A DNA stretch of 64,000 nucleotides. Origin: Corallium rubrum (Eukaryota; Cnidaria; Anthozoa; Scleralcyonacea; Coralliidae). The translations under genes were made by a program, and so were the position numbers. The DNA lies in contig OZ035997.1 in assembly GCA_964035015.1 (NCBI GenBank), positions 64,766,404-64,830,403 on the forward strand, read 5' to 3'. The notes below the pieces were generated by a model, which was not told the DNA's origin, searched no databases, and saw only the letters and a program-made list of their open reading frames with translations. Shown piece after piece: positions 41,401-53,155 of this stretch (its first letter is position 1; each line of letters starts with the position of its first letter).

Positions 41401-41720
41401 GCTAAGCTAATAGTAGTGTATAGACCCGGGGAGCACAGGTGGCGTGTGCTGTTAGGACGCTGCCTCTCACCAATAGTTAAGCCCAGTCGGACGGGGTTAT
41501 TCCGTCGTCCGCCATCTTGGGACTTATGTGAGTAGAGTTTAGTTGGTCTCTCCTGTGCTCCGAGGGTTTTTCGCTGAGTTCTCCGGTTTTCCTCCCTCTG
41601 TAAAATAGGTCTTAGTTGTCTACACATAGTAGTTTGGTGTCAAAAGTTCTGTCCCTCTCTTCTGCCACACGTTAAGTGGAAAATTTAATAAATTAAAATT
41701 AATAAATTCAAATTCAAATA
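41400..41720 (+). repeat. SINE-like element
   Basis: Contains GGTTTTTCGCTGAGTTCTCC followed by GGTTTTCCTCCCTCTG (about 41566-41601), which resembles a conserved block I recall from metazoan SINEs, and ends in a TAAATTCAAATTCAAATA tail. The upstream part lacks a clear A box. Assignment is from memory. Confidence 0.35.
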
Positions 41721-43213
41721 GTAGCGCTATCCACATAAACCACGCATGCATCTTTTACTGTATGTTGGGTTCATGGGCGGAGTGGGGGCTCTATTTTTGT
41801 TGGGTGCATGACTATATTTCCTTTTTGCTTTATTTACGACACTGCATTCCGAATGCTTTTGACAGTTAATTTATTTTTCAAGTTGAAAACTGTATGACAT
41901 ACAATGTATGATCACATCGTAAATAACAAGAGAACCTACATAAAGTCATAAATCTATGTGTGTATTATAAGTGCAGCTTAAACTAGAAATATGTTAACAC
42001 AACAACCCCTCGCCCTTTTTTACACATACTTTTGCAAATATCCTTCGGATAACCCTCTGATGATTTAAACTCTTAATTAAAGTATAATTTTTGAAATAAA
42101 AAAAAAGTTTTTTAACTCTAATTTTTAAAGAAGAAGGTAATAAATAACAAAGAAAACGTTCGAGACAATATTCAGAAAAAAAATTGAGATGAAGAAAAAT
42201 GCAAGTCGCACCACGGTTTGAACTCGACTATTTCGCGTGGTAACTGACGATCTTACCACCAGGCCACCGAAGCAAACGTCGAAGTGTCAGTGAAATATTT
42301 GGGTTATATTACCGTTCTTTCTCTCTATGTTTGCAAAGAACATTGCTAGAGCATCTAAAATATTTGCATTTTTCAAAGGCATTGGACAAGTGCCTAACTG
42401 CCACGGCTATATTCATTTTATAGCATTTCAAATTCATTTAGAATAGTAAAAGCAAACTTTGTTTCAAAATCTGAAATGCTAAAACTGTTTTTACCTGAAA
42501 AATCTGTTTTCATGCACTGCCTTTACATTTGTAGTGTTGAAACATGCAGCATTTATATGTTTCACAAACGAAAAATTGCTCCTTCACCGTTTTTTATGCC
42601 AAATTGTAAACAAGATACGCTAAGTTTTACAAGCTTTAACGTGGTTTACCATAAGAAAAATATTTAAGAGGGGGACATAAAAGACGGCAGTCAACAATGG
42701 GAAAGCGAAACATACAAAATTGAAAACAAAATTACTGTAACAGTGACAGCAGTGACTAAATATTTACCGTAAGCGTAATCTTTTCAGCCTTTTCCTTTGT
42801 TCGGTTTTTCGTTATTGCTTTTTCCTCTTTTCGAGTTTCGGTGTGACGAGTTTTCTTCTACCAAGGATGTTGTTCTGTTATATACGTAAACGTTGACTTG
42901 TTTCTGTCCTTTTGAACGGGATATACGATTTCAAAAAAGATCCTCTTCTGTAGTCTTTTTGTCAAGAACAAATTAAGTTATGTTGTTGAAGTTTTTCTCT
43001 CAGGAATATATTTTATTGTTCCCAGTGACCCCATAATCCTTACCGCGCAAGTGAACGTCTCATACATAGAAATAAATAAATATTCAGATCACAGAAATTT
43101 GTTCCGATATCACGCTTGTCCACGCGTGTAAAGTGACTCCACGCGTGTCGAGATTAGCACCCTCACCGGGCACTGGTCCTTCACCCCTACGCCCGGGCTC
43201 GGGGACAATTAAC
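41721..43213. other. Mostly unassigned; tRNA-derived fragment at 42215-42285
   Basis: At 42215-42285 the minus strand shows GGTGGCCTGGTGGTAAGAT (A-box-like) and CGAGTTCAAACC (B-box-like), but no matching acceptor stem, so it is a SINE head or tRNA pseudogene. The rest shows no gene; short open stretches at 42476 and 43133 have no recognisable content. Confidence 0.45.
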
Positions 43214-44850
43214 TTAGGATATGGCAATGCGCCTTTGTTTCGAAGCTGCCCAAGCTGTAGCCTGTTGAGCAACACTGATCTCATCTGTTATGTCTTTTTC
43301 ACAAGCCATCAGTAGTAGTTCCTCCAATCTTTGCTCGTTCATCGTGGATCTGCATAATGTTTTCACAAGCTTTAGTTTGCTAAATGTTCTTTCATATTTA
43401 GCCACTGTCACTGGTGCAGTTAGAGCCAGGCGATAAGCTCTGTTAGCAATCTGAAACACTGATTTTTGCTGCTCAGCTAATCTGGCCGCATCTGAAATAT
43501 TTTTCACATTCTCGCTGGTACTGGACATGTGGCATCTGAATATCTCTATTTCGGACATGAGAGCATCGGGGTCTGGTCTTTGGTTTTCAGGGAAGAACTC
43601 TGCTAGATCTTTGAACGTCTGCAGTAAACCGGGCATTTCCAAATTTGTGATCTTCGTCGACAAACCAAAGGCAGAGGTTATGTCTTAGCATCGCCGGAAT
43701 TTTGTTGCAACTTAGCCAGACTATCCAGAATTGCCTCGTAAGTAACCCACACTGATTTTGTGGACTCAGCACGAGCTGTCCACCGTGTTTTCGAGAGGTT
43801 GCGTAGATGTAACGGGTTGTCTATATCCATACTGCCAATGGACCCTTGAAGGGCCGACATGCGTTTTGTACTGCTAGTAAAAAATACGTATAGCTCCTCC
43901 AGAACGTTAACATTGAAAAGCTCTTGCATGGTTGGACTTGCTTTGCAACTGTGCTCAATAAATGTGTTAGAGCGATGCGCCAAGCATGGCATGTATGGAA
44001 TTCTTCTATCCAGCTTTTCTAGAAGCTTCTTCTGAACTCCGTTAAATCTTCCGAGCTGTGAAGTGATAACTTTGAAAACAAAGCTCGTTTAGCTTCATTT
44101 CGTGCTTAGTTAGCGACTGGATCATTTCGACAGCTCCTCCCTCACAGGTCTTGCCCTTGGTCAATGACATTAATCGCTCTTTTATCTCGCCTTTTCCGTC
44201 CACATGCATATCGACAAGCAATTGCAAGGCGATCTTTGTTTGATACATCTGGCGTTGTGCTTGCCATAACCGAGTACATGCCAGCATCTTTGGTTTCTCG
44301 AATTATACCCCTTTGAACTTCACGACCAAGGAGTTCAATGAACTCATTTTGGGATTGTGCACTGAAATATGTGACTTGGTACGGGCGCATCTGAGCAGTG
44401 TTGAGCCAATGCTTTAAGTCGGGACAATACTTTGAAATCAGCTTCCAAGGTAGAAGTTTCCATCGTGATTGTTGCCATGCCCTATAAATTCAATACCTTG
44501 ACGTCCGAGTGTTTCCGTGATGTCCAACAAAATCTCGACAACCTTCCTATTTCGGAGAAGGTCTTCCTCCTCTTGGATGAGAGCGGAACGTTTGGCCTTT
44601 GATAGCAAGACATCAATGTGTCCACGGGTTGTTACAAAATTTGCATAACCTATCATTGCACTCTTATGGCTTTGGGACGAGAAGTGCTTCGCTAGCTTAC
44701 CACTCTTCGTTTTTCCACAGCTCTAAATTTGTGCCAAGCACGAACACCTTCACTTCTTCCAGCATTTCCCGCTTTCTCGATTTCTGGAGCACTCGTAAAC
44801 AAAGAACAAACGAAACAGAACGCAGCGTCTTTTGACATGCTGTATTCAAG
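43214..44850 (-). pseudogene. hAT transposase-like (ZMYM1-like) pseudogene
   Basis: Broken pieces on the minus strand follow the order of ZMYM1-type hAT proteins: a TTF-like finger segment (FCFVCSLFTSAPEIEK, about 44810), a GHGNNHDGNFY segment (about 44450-44480), a DUF4371-like block (QNEFIELLGREVQRGIIRE, about 44290-44350), an LSKTRWTARAEST block (about 43790), and a C-terminal hAT dimerisation region (YERTFSKLKLVKTLCRSTMN, about 43330-43400). At least three frame changes and several stops separate the pieces. It is dead. No terminal inverted repeats were located. Confidence 0.8.
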
Positions 44851-45259
44851 GTGAGGGTACTATTTGAACGAAAATGGATTAAATCGCGACTGCTAGTGGC
44901 CTTCTTTGGAAATATTGATATTGCTTGGATACATTTCTAAAATTGACTGGTTTGGTCCAATTCGTACGAGATAAGTTTTCTAGCTATCAGTCAGCTTATT
45001 TGATCTCATTCCGGGATCCAGCTGTGGCATGGTAGGAAATTCCTCCTCATTATCTAGTAGTGGCCTGTTTTCCATTTCAATCTTTTCAAGGACTTTGGAG
45101 GATACTTTGAGAAGATCATTTGAGGATTCTTTAACTTGCCCAACTGTTTCAACTATCCTGGTCGGAAAATATACCTGATTGGGATTATCTGCTGATTCGA
45201 TTTCATCAAGAATATCCTCAATACGAAGATTTGACTTCAGATAATTCAGCTATCAAGCG
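44851..45259. other. Unassigned, possibly 5' part of the hAT remnant
   Basis: AT-rich, no open frame. It may contain the upstream end of the hAT element, but no terminus is recognisable. Confidence 0.35.
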
Positions 45260-46060
45260 CACCAGTCTATGCTCAAAGCGCGTGCAAAATTGGGTAACAA
45301 ACCCTCGTTGGATGTGAGCAAAATGGGCACAAACCCACGCGCAAGCGCGCGCAGAAACAGGTCTTCAAACCGTGTTAGTCGAGAGCAGAATTAGGCCCCA
45401 GCTATGCTCAAAGTGCGCGCAAAGTTGGGTACCAAACCTTCGTTAGATGTGAGCAGAGTGGGCATCAACCCAAAGGCGAGCGGGCACAGAAATAAGGCTG
45501 CAACCCGTGTTTGTCGAGAGAAGAATTAGGCACTAGCCTAAGCTCCAAGCGCAAGCAAACCTTATTAGATGTGAGTAAAGTGGGCAGCAACTCACTCTCA
45601 AGCACGCGCAGAAATAGGTCTCCAACCCGCGTTGGTTGACAGCAGAATTGGGCACCAACCTAAGCTCAAAGCGCGCGCAAACTTGGGTACCAAACCCTTG
45701 TTAGATGTGAGCAAACTGGGCATCAACCCCAAACTCGAGCGAGCGCAGAAATAGATCCGGTAAACCCGCGTTGGTGTAGAGCAGCGTTAGGCACTAACCT
45801 ATGATCAAAGCGCGCGCAAATTGGTTACAAAGCCTTCGTTAGATGTGAGCAAACTGGGCATCAACCCCAAACTCGAGCGCAAGCAGAAATAGGCACGAAA
45901 CCCATGTTGGTCGAGAGCAGCATTAGGCACCAGCCTAAGCTCAATGCTCGTGCAAACTTGGGTACCAAGACCTTGTTAGATGTGACCAAATGAGCTGTGC
46001 ACATCCCATGCTCGAGCGCGGGAAAAAAATGGTACTAAACCTTTGCCGGATGAGAAGACT
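45260..46060. repeat. ~135-bp tandem array, about six copies
   Basis: Units start at GCTCAAAGCGCG or variants near 45271, 45406, 45541, 45664, 45803 and 45939. Each unit contains TTAGATGTGAGCAAA, GGGCATCAACCC and a GTTGGTCGAGAGCAG block. Copies differ by 10-20 percent by eye and one has a ~12-bp deletion, so the array is old. GC content is higher than the flanks. Confidence 0.88.
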
Positions 46061-47542
46061 GTACCATCAGATAAGCTTAAAGTGCATATACGAGAATTTT
46101 CATTTTTAAACAAAAATCGGCCGTATTGCGACGATTCTAACGAGTCTGTTTATGTTTATGTTTTAGCTAATTTACGGTCTGACAGGTAAAATACTTTTGC
46201 CATTGATAAATTATAATATTTATTGGCATATCAGGAATGCAATTTTAATGATCTTCCAAACTGTAGCTTTATTCTATAGATACGAATGCGCAGAAAACCC
46301 TAATCATACCAACCACAGTAAATAGCAGTAAAGCTCGAGAAATATAGTCGGTGATCAATGTAACGCGAGAATTAAGGCGGCTGACAAAATATTCGACATA
46401 ACGACATATCCTTGTTTTGTTTCATTATATTTTCATGGCAGATGATCTGGAAGGTTGTGATTTTTCAGCAGAACTTCGTTCTTCTAAATATCTAAAAAAG
46501 TTATTTTACCTGGAGTCCGTGTTTGTTAAAATAATTGCTTCAAAACTGACATGCAACGAGTTTGTTGATTATTGCTCATGTTGCGTTGAATGCTCGTGTC
46601 GCGTTTGACTCCCAACTCAAAGCTTTCCTTCGCGTTTGTCTGCAGTGAAAATAGTGGGTAGAAGGTTTCTCTAATATATCAGCCCTTTTTAGCTACGGGA
46701 TATAGGGCTTCTCTTTTCTTGAAAACAACGTTTCCGAAGAAACCGTCTGCCGTATTGTATCTTTGCGTTCGCATTTAACATCATAACGTTGGCATCATTC
46801 TATTGCTTCTGGTATTAAATCTTCATCGTAAACTTTCCTATGAAGTATTGTACCATTTTTAGGGACTGGCTTGTTGAAACATCCGAACACAACACACCGC
46901 GTAGGTTATTTCGTCCTCAATTGTATACTATATATACAAATACAGCTTTTACGATTTGACGTCATCATCCTTATTCGGACTCAGACCCTTTTCTCCCGGC
47001 CATGTTTTGAAAAACCTATATTTCGCCATGTTTAGAACCAAATATCTCGGGAGGTTTTCATCCGTTGAAGGAGTGTTATATATCGTCAGAATCGTCCCAA
47101 TACGGTTGATTTTTAGAGAAAAATGTTTTTCCGTATATGCACTTTAAAAACGCGCGACAAACAAAAACAAAGTAATATGTACATGTAGATATACCTAGTT
47201 AATTCACTTCTTCGTCTAGGCCACCACGCGGCCCGTCACGTTTTCTTAGACCCCTGACGGTGTTTGAGAATATAGTTGGTACGCGTCACTAGCTATAGTG
47301 TCTTGATTAAATAGTTGGGAAATACCCACGGTTGTGCTTGCAACGTTCTTCATGGCGCCAATACGAAAACTGTGTCCCGAGTACTTTCCTTCGAACCCTT
47401 AGTCATCTTACCGCGTCTTTAAGTCAGATTGTACGTTAGCGTGTTTCGGGTCAGAAAGGAAGTCATTTCCGAGTCCAACGAGGGCCATGTTTTATTTGCG
47501 CGATGAGGCTCGAACCGCGCAAACGTCGGAGCGTGAGGATAC
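46061..47542. other. Unassigned, no gene seen
   Basis: Nothing recognisable. Open stretches of about 63 codons at 46417 and 46956 have no family signal. Confidence 0.45.
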
Positions 47543-48448
47543 TATTCTCAATGTAAAAGCTTCTAGGACAGCGTCGGCCACGGTTGAAATCCAAATATTA
47601 CCAGGGTTAAGTCACGTTGGCCTGAAAAACAGAGAAAAATCTTCTCGACGTTTCGAGCGAAGGCCCTTCGTCAGGAGAAATTAGTAAACAACTCACATGT
47701 GGTCACGCGTATTTATAGCAGAGCTACAATGGGAATCACGTGAACACATGTAAGCCAATAAAAACAAAGTAAACAAATAAATTAATATGTAATTTTAGCC
47801 TGTGTGCAGGTGCTGACCCAATTTGTGGGTCAGGTACCTGCAAATAGGCAAAGAAACAGGTTATAAATTACTATTTAAATCATCAGAAAAAGGTTAGAGA
47901 AGGTTTGGCGATAGACGATGAAAATAGTGAAATATAACATACCATTTCGTTACGAAGTGACTTAACCCTGGTAATATTTGGATTTCAACCGTGGCCGACG
48001 CTGTCCTAGAAGCTTTTAACTGTATACCAACATACAGCGACAATGGTAAACCGTAAAAATTTAAACCGTAAACTTCGTAACGAAATGGTATGTTATATTT
48101 CACTATTTTCATCGTCTATCGCCGAACCTTCTCTAACCTTTTTCTGATGATTTAAATAGTAATTTATAACCTGTTTCTTTGCCCATTTGCAGGTACCTGA
48201 CCCACAAATTGGGTCAGCACCTGCACACAGGCTAAAATTACATATTAATTTATTTGTTTACTTTGTTTTAATTGGCCTACATGTGTTCACGTGATTCCCA
48301 TTGTAGCTCTGCTATAAATACGCGTGACCACATGTGAGTTGTTTACTAATTTCTCCTGACGAAGGGCCTTTGCTCGAAACGTCGAGAAGATTTTTCTCTG
48401 TTTTTCAGGCCAACGTGACTTAACCCTGGTAATATTATTCTCAATGTA
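47543..48448. mobile_element. Penelope-like inverted pair with 13-bp target duplication
   Basis: TATTCTCAATGTA at 47543-47555 and again at 48436-48448 is a 13-bp target duplication. Between them two large inverted arms (about 47598-47945 and 48075-48425) each carry the CTGACGAAGGGCC...CTCGAAACGTCGAGAAG motif. A smaller inverted segment (CTTAACCCTGGTAATATT) appears three times. The layout resembles head-to-head partial copies of a Penelope-like element, which are known for such complex termini and ribozyme-like motifs. No reverse transcriptase frame remains. Confidence 0.65.
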
Positions 48449-48960
48449 TGGCCTTTGCTAAATTGATCGGTTTTTTGAAGATTTTGTTTTTAGGAATAAT
48501 ACTAATATTAAAGTGTGGTGGTATGTCTGTCAATTTTAACGCCTTCGAGAGATAAATGAATCTTGGAGTCATAAGAAGACGACCTGGTTGTGAAATCTCC
48601 GCAGCGCAGAAAAACCGAATGAACCAGTACGACAAGCCGACAAAAAAAATATAAAAAAAATAACGCGTCACGATAGTCGGTAAGATTGTTGAGCAGGAGT
48701 CGACGTAGATTATCTACCGTAATGACAAGACGTGGTGGGGTTCCAATGCCTTGAATGCGCTTGATTCCTCGCCGGATGCGTTCCAAACGAAAGAAATTAG
48801 CCGGAGGATTACCGAAACCGTTTTCTATATGCAGACCGTAAGCCTGCGAAATAGACTTTTACAGAAATTGCTTTGAGCGTGCGCGACAAATATGCTGCAA
48901 ACAACTTCAAAGTTCGTTCATTTTCGGGTGGAGTAGAACCATTGTCATTGCAATTGAGTT
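48449..48960 (-). pseudogene. Tyrosine recombinase fragment (DIRS/Crypton type)
   Basis: Minus-strand reading gives YGLHIENGFGNPP, then LERIRRGIKRIQG, PPRLVIT, then FTTRSSS..SKIHLSLEGVKI, which follows the N-terminal to mid region of DIRS-type tyrosine recombinases as I recall them. The catalytic C-terminal part is missing and a frame change occurs near 48620-48680. It is inverted relative to the DIRS gag and reverse transcriptase remnants to its right. Confidence 0.6.
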
Positions 48961-49269
48961 GTTGACTCCCACAGCAGAAGCCTTAGGGCGCTGTTGAAAG
49001 GCGGTGCATGTTCTACGTGTTGATTTGAAGAAGTGATGTCTCCTCTAAAGATCGCATGTCAGTTGGTCGCGCACCAAATCCGGTGAAATTGTTGTCGCAG
49101 ATTTTCAAAATTTGAGATGTCCAAATTGATCCCCGAAAACTTAGAAGAACCCCGCTCCGAATCGACATCTTTAACTATCGAAGGCTTCACAATCGTCCCT
49201 AACACTAAGTCCAATATATCCTCGCAAAAAACATGACGTGTCGGACATATTAACGTGGGTGGAGTGTTT

Positions 49270-49736
49270 TAGCAATTATTCCGCCGTCGTTTGCCTCATC
49301 GTGCACGCGATTTACTCGTGTACCTGGTGCTTATGATTCGCACGGCCAAGCGCTTTGGCGGCATGGCATGACACAACTACGACCGGGCCTTTCGACGAGA
49401 AGCCGAAGCTAACAACTTACGCGGGTGGAGTCAGAAGAGATCTGACCTTTACAACTATATGAACTACCACGCAACCACAATCAATCGAACGTCTCCATAT
49501 GACCAGGGGGAGGCGATTTTGCAACTCCACGCGGATTTGTCTGTCTTGGAACCAGGGTTCCTATACAAGCCCAAAAGGGTACTGCCGCTATCGTCATGCA
49601 TGGATGCGAAAGCCCCCACCGCCGAACACAGCACCCTTCGGCCGTTGCCTCGAGTATTCAGTTCCGTCAATTCCGAGTGACAAAAGATCGATGCCCCGGT
49701 CATCCAACCCCGAAATCGAACTCTCCATTTCCTCTA
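49270..49736 (+). pseudogene. DIRS-like gag/zinc-knuckle remnant
   Basis: Reads RARDLLVYLVLMIRTAKRF, then an in-frame stop, YDRAFRREAEANNLRGWS, DLYNYMNYH and, in another frame, WNQGSYTSPKGYCRYRHAW. The last is a decayed form of the W-N-x-G-x-C...C-x-Y-x-H knuckle seen beside DIRS-type polymerase genes. The remnant stops at the TTAA where the Kolobok-like element begins; its reverse transcriptase continues on the far side. Confidence 0.6.
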
Positions 49737-52007
49737 TTAAAGTGGCAGTACGATCAAATTTTCACTTTGCGTTTTTTTTAGCCAAAAAAGTTCTTATGGT
49801 CCTAATATGACTTACCATGTATTTAAAAACGATTTTAGAAAATGTTTTCTATCAGAATTCAGGCATCTTTTACGAGCACTTGGCTTGATTTCGAAATTTT
49901 TTGGAGCCTGCAATTTATTAATAGCGGTAGCTCGTTGTGACGTCATCTACTCAACACTCTGCAAGAAGATTCATATATCCTACTATATACGTACATAGTT
50001 TAAACGCGTCTTCCCGACTTATTCTACATTTTTACATGTAATAAAGTTTCTTTAAAAGCAATACAAAATTATGCCACCATCTCCTTGTGTTGCTCAAGGG
50101 TGTAAGTAACTGCGCTGATCGTAATGCTGGTATTTCGCTTCACCAGAACCCCAAAACTAAAAAGCGTCTTGTTTGGGTTTATTTTCGGTTAAAACATATC
50201 GCGTTAATTTTAAGAAACGGGGCGCTTTGTTATTTGCTCTGCGCATTGTTCTGATCACTGTTTTGAAAGGCATCACGTAAGGGGCCAAAGGTGCGAGCCT
50301 TCGTTGCCTAAAAGATGACGTGAACCCGTCAATATGGAAACCAAAAGACCGTCGTCGAAGAGAAGCCAACGAAGAGTATTAACTACACAAATTTGTTATG
50401 ACTCGTGTTTCATTATCGGTATCGGATCAAATTTGATCACACACGTAGCTAACAATAAAAATACTGCGTGGACCTTGAAAATTTTATAGGCTTTAAACTT
50501 AGCGTAAAGGTTAGCAGCGCTGAACGTGCACGGTGCCCCTGAAATACCATGCACCAGATATGAAGCCCTATCTTTCAAGAGGTAAGTTGATTATGTAACT
50601 TCAATTTTTCCTGAACACCATAACATGTAATAAACAGTTACGCGGAATGAAGAAACCCGTACATTGCCGTTTCACGGGTAAGCCGCCACTGTAAAATGGC
50701 AGTATAAACTGTATAATATAATGCATGTAGTTTGTTTTGACAACTACTCAACCAGTGGTCCAGTATATTTTAATTTTAGGGTAGTCTACTGGAAATCGAA
50801 AGAGAAAACAAATGCCTGAAGAAGGTCCAGTTATTCAAAACAAATAATAGTTTAAGTAGAAAGACGGCAGTACTATTCAAAGCCGAGCAGTTAGTAGACA
50901 GTATAAACAGATAAAAATGTTACATATTATATTATAATAAAATACAACTATTGGTAATAGCAAAATACTATGATATGGTTCAGCTTCAGCTACATGTAAA
51001 TGCATATATACAGTATGGTGACAATGACTTGTTTAGATTTTATCAATTAGGCCTATATTCTTGATGTTACATGTAAATACAACAACGCATGGATGTAGAC
51101 TTGCTCCAAGTCCGCCTCTTTAATAGCGCTAGCATGGATGCTGTCATGTTGATAAAAATGCAACCAAGGGCTGGCTGGTCTGCGTCGGATGTCGAAATAT
51201 ATCCATAGCTCATAACAATAAAATGCGTAGTAAACAAACATCGTTAAATCCTGGGTGTTCGGTAATACAGCGGGTTTGATTCTCCTTATCGCCCAAGCAC
51301 TGTTAGTTTTTTCCGGCACGGCTCCAATCTCACAACAGCAACGACACCTTCGAGAGAGCAACACGAACACTTTATTAATACACCTAGAAAAACATTCGCT
51401 TGTTTTGGAAACTACACAACCGATGATTCTCTCAATAATAAGATTTTAATAACTACGTACCATGATTGCACTGGGACTTCACGCTTTAATAAAACGTCTT
51501 GAAAATTCCTGCTGTTCTTGTTGTTCTCTTGTATATCTCCTTCGTGTGCGCTTCCTCAGACTGGTGCGCTTCTTCCTCATATAGTCATTACAAGCGGATC
51601 TAGATCGTTGTCAAACACTTCATTGTTGACCCCATCCATACCAGCAATGTTCGCATAAAGTTCGCTTTCCCTGTCAAAGTTTCTAGAACTCGACTCGGAA
51701 GGTGAAGACGCTTTTAACAAAACAGGTATAACAAATCCACAAGACGTTCTCTATAGTTTGGCTGGTTTATCGCTCGTTTGTGTTGAGTAGATGACGTCAC
51801 AAAGTAGTACCGCTGACTGATTTCGCGGACTCCAAAAACGCAATGGCGGAGTGATTTTATGCCAAATTATACGATATTCAATCGATGTTTATGCACTCAA
51901 ATCAACCTTAAAGTTGCTTTTACTCTTATATTTGTATAACTTCTAAGCATAAGAAGTGATTAAGCCGCAAAAATCGTTAATGATTTTCGGTCGTACTGCC
52001 ACTTTAA
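49737..52007. mobile_element. Kolobok-like DNA transposon, TTAA target duplication
   Basis: TTAA at 49737-49740 and 52004-52007 bound a 2.26-kb element with inverted ends AGTGGCAGTACGA / TCGTACTGCCACT. A second inverted match, TTGTGACGTCATCTACTCAA, lies about 200 bp inside each end (49935 and 51783). The interior carries a THAP-domain remnant. TTAA duplications plus a THAP domain are the hallmarks of the Kolobok superfamily; piggyBac shares the TTAA but not THAP. No catalytic transposase frame is visible, so this is a decayed or internally deleted copy. It splits a DIRS element. Confidence 0.7.
50071..50386 (+). pseudogene. THAP-domain remnant
   Basis: Begins MPPSPCVAQGC, then needs a frame change to continue as NAGISLHQNPKTKKRLVWVYF, the usual THAP order (Cys pair, then G-I-S-x-H-x-x-P...W-V). 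A later frame gives CLKDDVNPSIWKPKDRRR, like the end of a THAP domain. At least two frame changes; not translatable. It supports Kolobok identity for the surrounding element. Confidence 0.6.
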
Positions 52008-52660
52008 GCCACTTATTTAATCAAATCCTGCTTAACACGAACACGTTGGCACGGATTAATGTTGATAACTTGAAAATGAAATTACTGGGACGTCCGGATC
52101 TCTCAAAAGTGAGCTAACTTATCACGGGATGGCCTGAATATTTATAGTGATCGGTTTCATATTGGTTTTCACTCCGACAATGTTCAACTAAATCAGCTAA
52201 AAAACTGTCCTTCTACACGCGATCACCCCGAAGTTATCTACCAGTATCTCACCGTAGAAGTATCGGCGAGTGTTTTTTGGCTCTGTAACAATCCCACCTG
52301 TTTCTTGTCTGCAGATAAGCCCATTTGGCGTTATACCAAAGAAAAACAAACCAAATGCCTGTCGCCTTATTTTAGATTAATCTTTTGCTTTTGGACCCCA
52401 GCGTCAATGACGCTATTCTCAAAAGCAAATTTCCAGTCTCGTACGGTACGGTTAGCTGCGCAATTAACATGATCGCGAGGGCTGGTAAAGTATGGGGCGC
52501 TAAAAATGGGCCAAACCGATATCAAGAACGCTTATCGTATTATTATTCCTATGCGCTCCGCTGATCGATATCTCTTTGGCATGAAAAGGCGCAATCAATA
52601 CTTTCTAGTAGAAAGTGAAAAGGCGCGATCAATACTTTCTAGTAGAAAGCGCGCGAGTGC
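52008..52660 (+). pseudogene. DIRS-like reverse transcriptase remnant
   Basis: Pieces in order: VNNLKMKLLGRPDLSKVSYL, FHIGFHSDNVQLNQL, SPFGVIPKKNKPNACRLILD (about 52317) and TDIKNAYRIIIPMRSADRYL (about 52512), spread over more than one frame. These match the N-terminal half of a DIRS/Ngaro-type reverse transcriptase, the last piece being the motif A region. A 34-bp duplication (GAAAAGGCGC...TAGTAGAAAG) lies at about 52585-52650. It is the right half of the element broken by the Kolobok-like insertion. Confidence 0.68.
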
Positions 52661-53155
52661 GCCTGGGTGAAGGTGGGTTTATGCTTAAGCTGTTCGTATT
52701 AGGTTCACAACCGACAAGTCAAAACAGGAAGAAAGTAGGAGCTGTAAACATACCTGGGCCTTGGACTGGATTAACGGCAGTGGTGCTTGGTTGATTGGAA
52801 GCCGGTGTGTTGATGGTACGGGTTTGGTAGGGACTGGATTCGCCAAGTTGTTCCAAGCGTTAGTTGTTCCTACTACCCAGGATGGTAGGATGCTACTTGC
52901 GTTTTGGCGCAGTACTTCACTCATGCCATGGCTGCTTGAAGACCGACCAAGAATCCCTGAGACCGAAAGGCAGCTCCCCAGTTAACTTCGGTGTCCGTGG
53001 TCGAAGTCGATACTCGGAATCTAGAAGGACCTTCGTTTTCTTTTATCTCCTTGCTTGTCGACAGTGCAAGACTAAAAACAAGATTTTTCTCTAATTTTCC
53101 AACGTATGTCCGATTACTTGATGTGCAAGTGCGCTAATGATAAGGTCACGTGCAA
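52661..53155. other. Unassigned, no gene seen
   Basis: Possibly the continuation of the DIRS remnant, but no motif can be read. Moderately GC-rich, with two overlapping short open stretches of no recognisable content. Confidence 0.4.

Noticed and set aside
45260-46060. CRISPR-like array
   Set aside because: Units are ~135 bp, whole units are repeated without unique spacers, and the DNA is eukaryotic.
47486-47684. Short plus-strand protein MFYLRDEARTAQ...
   Set aside because: The frame runs across a target-duplication border into the Penelope-like insert, so it is not a native gene.
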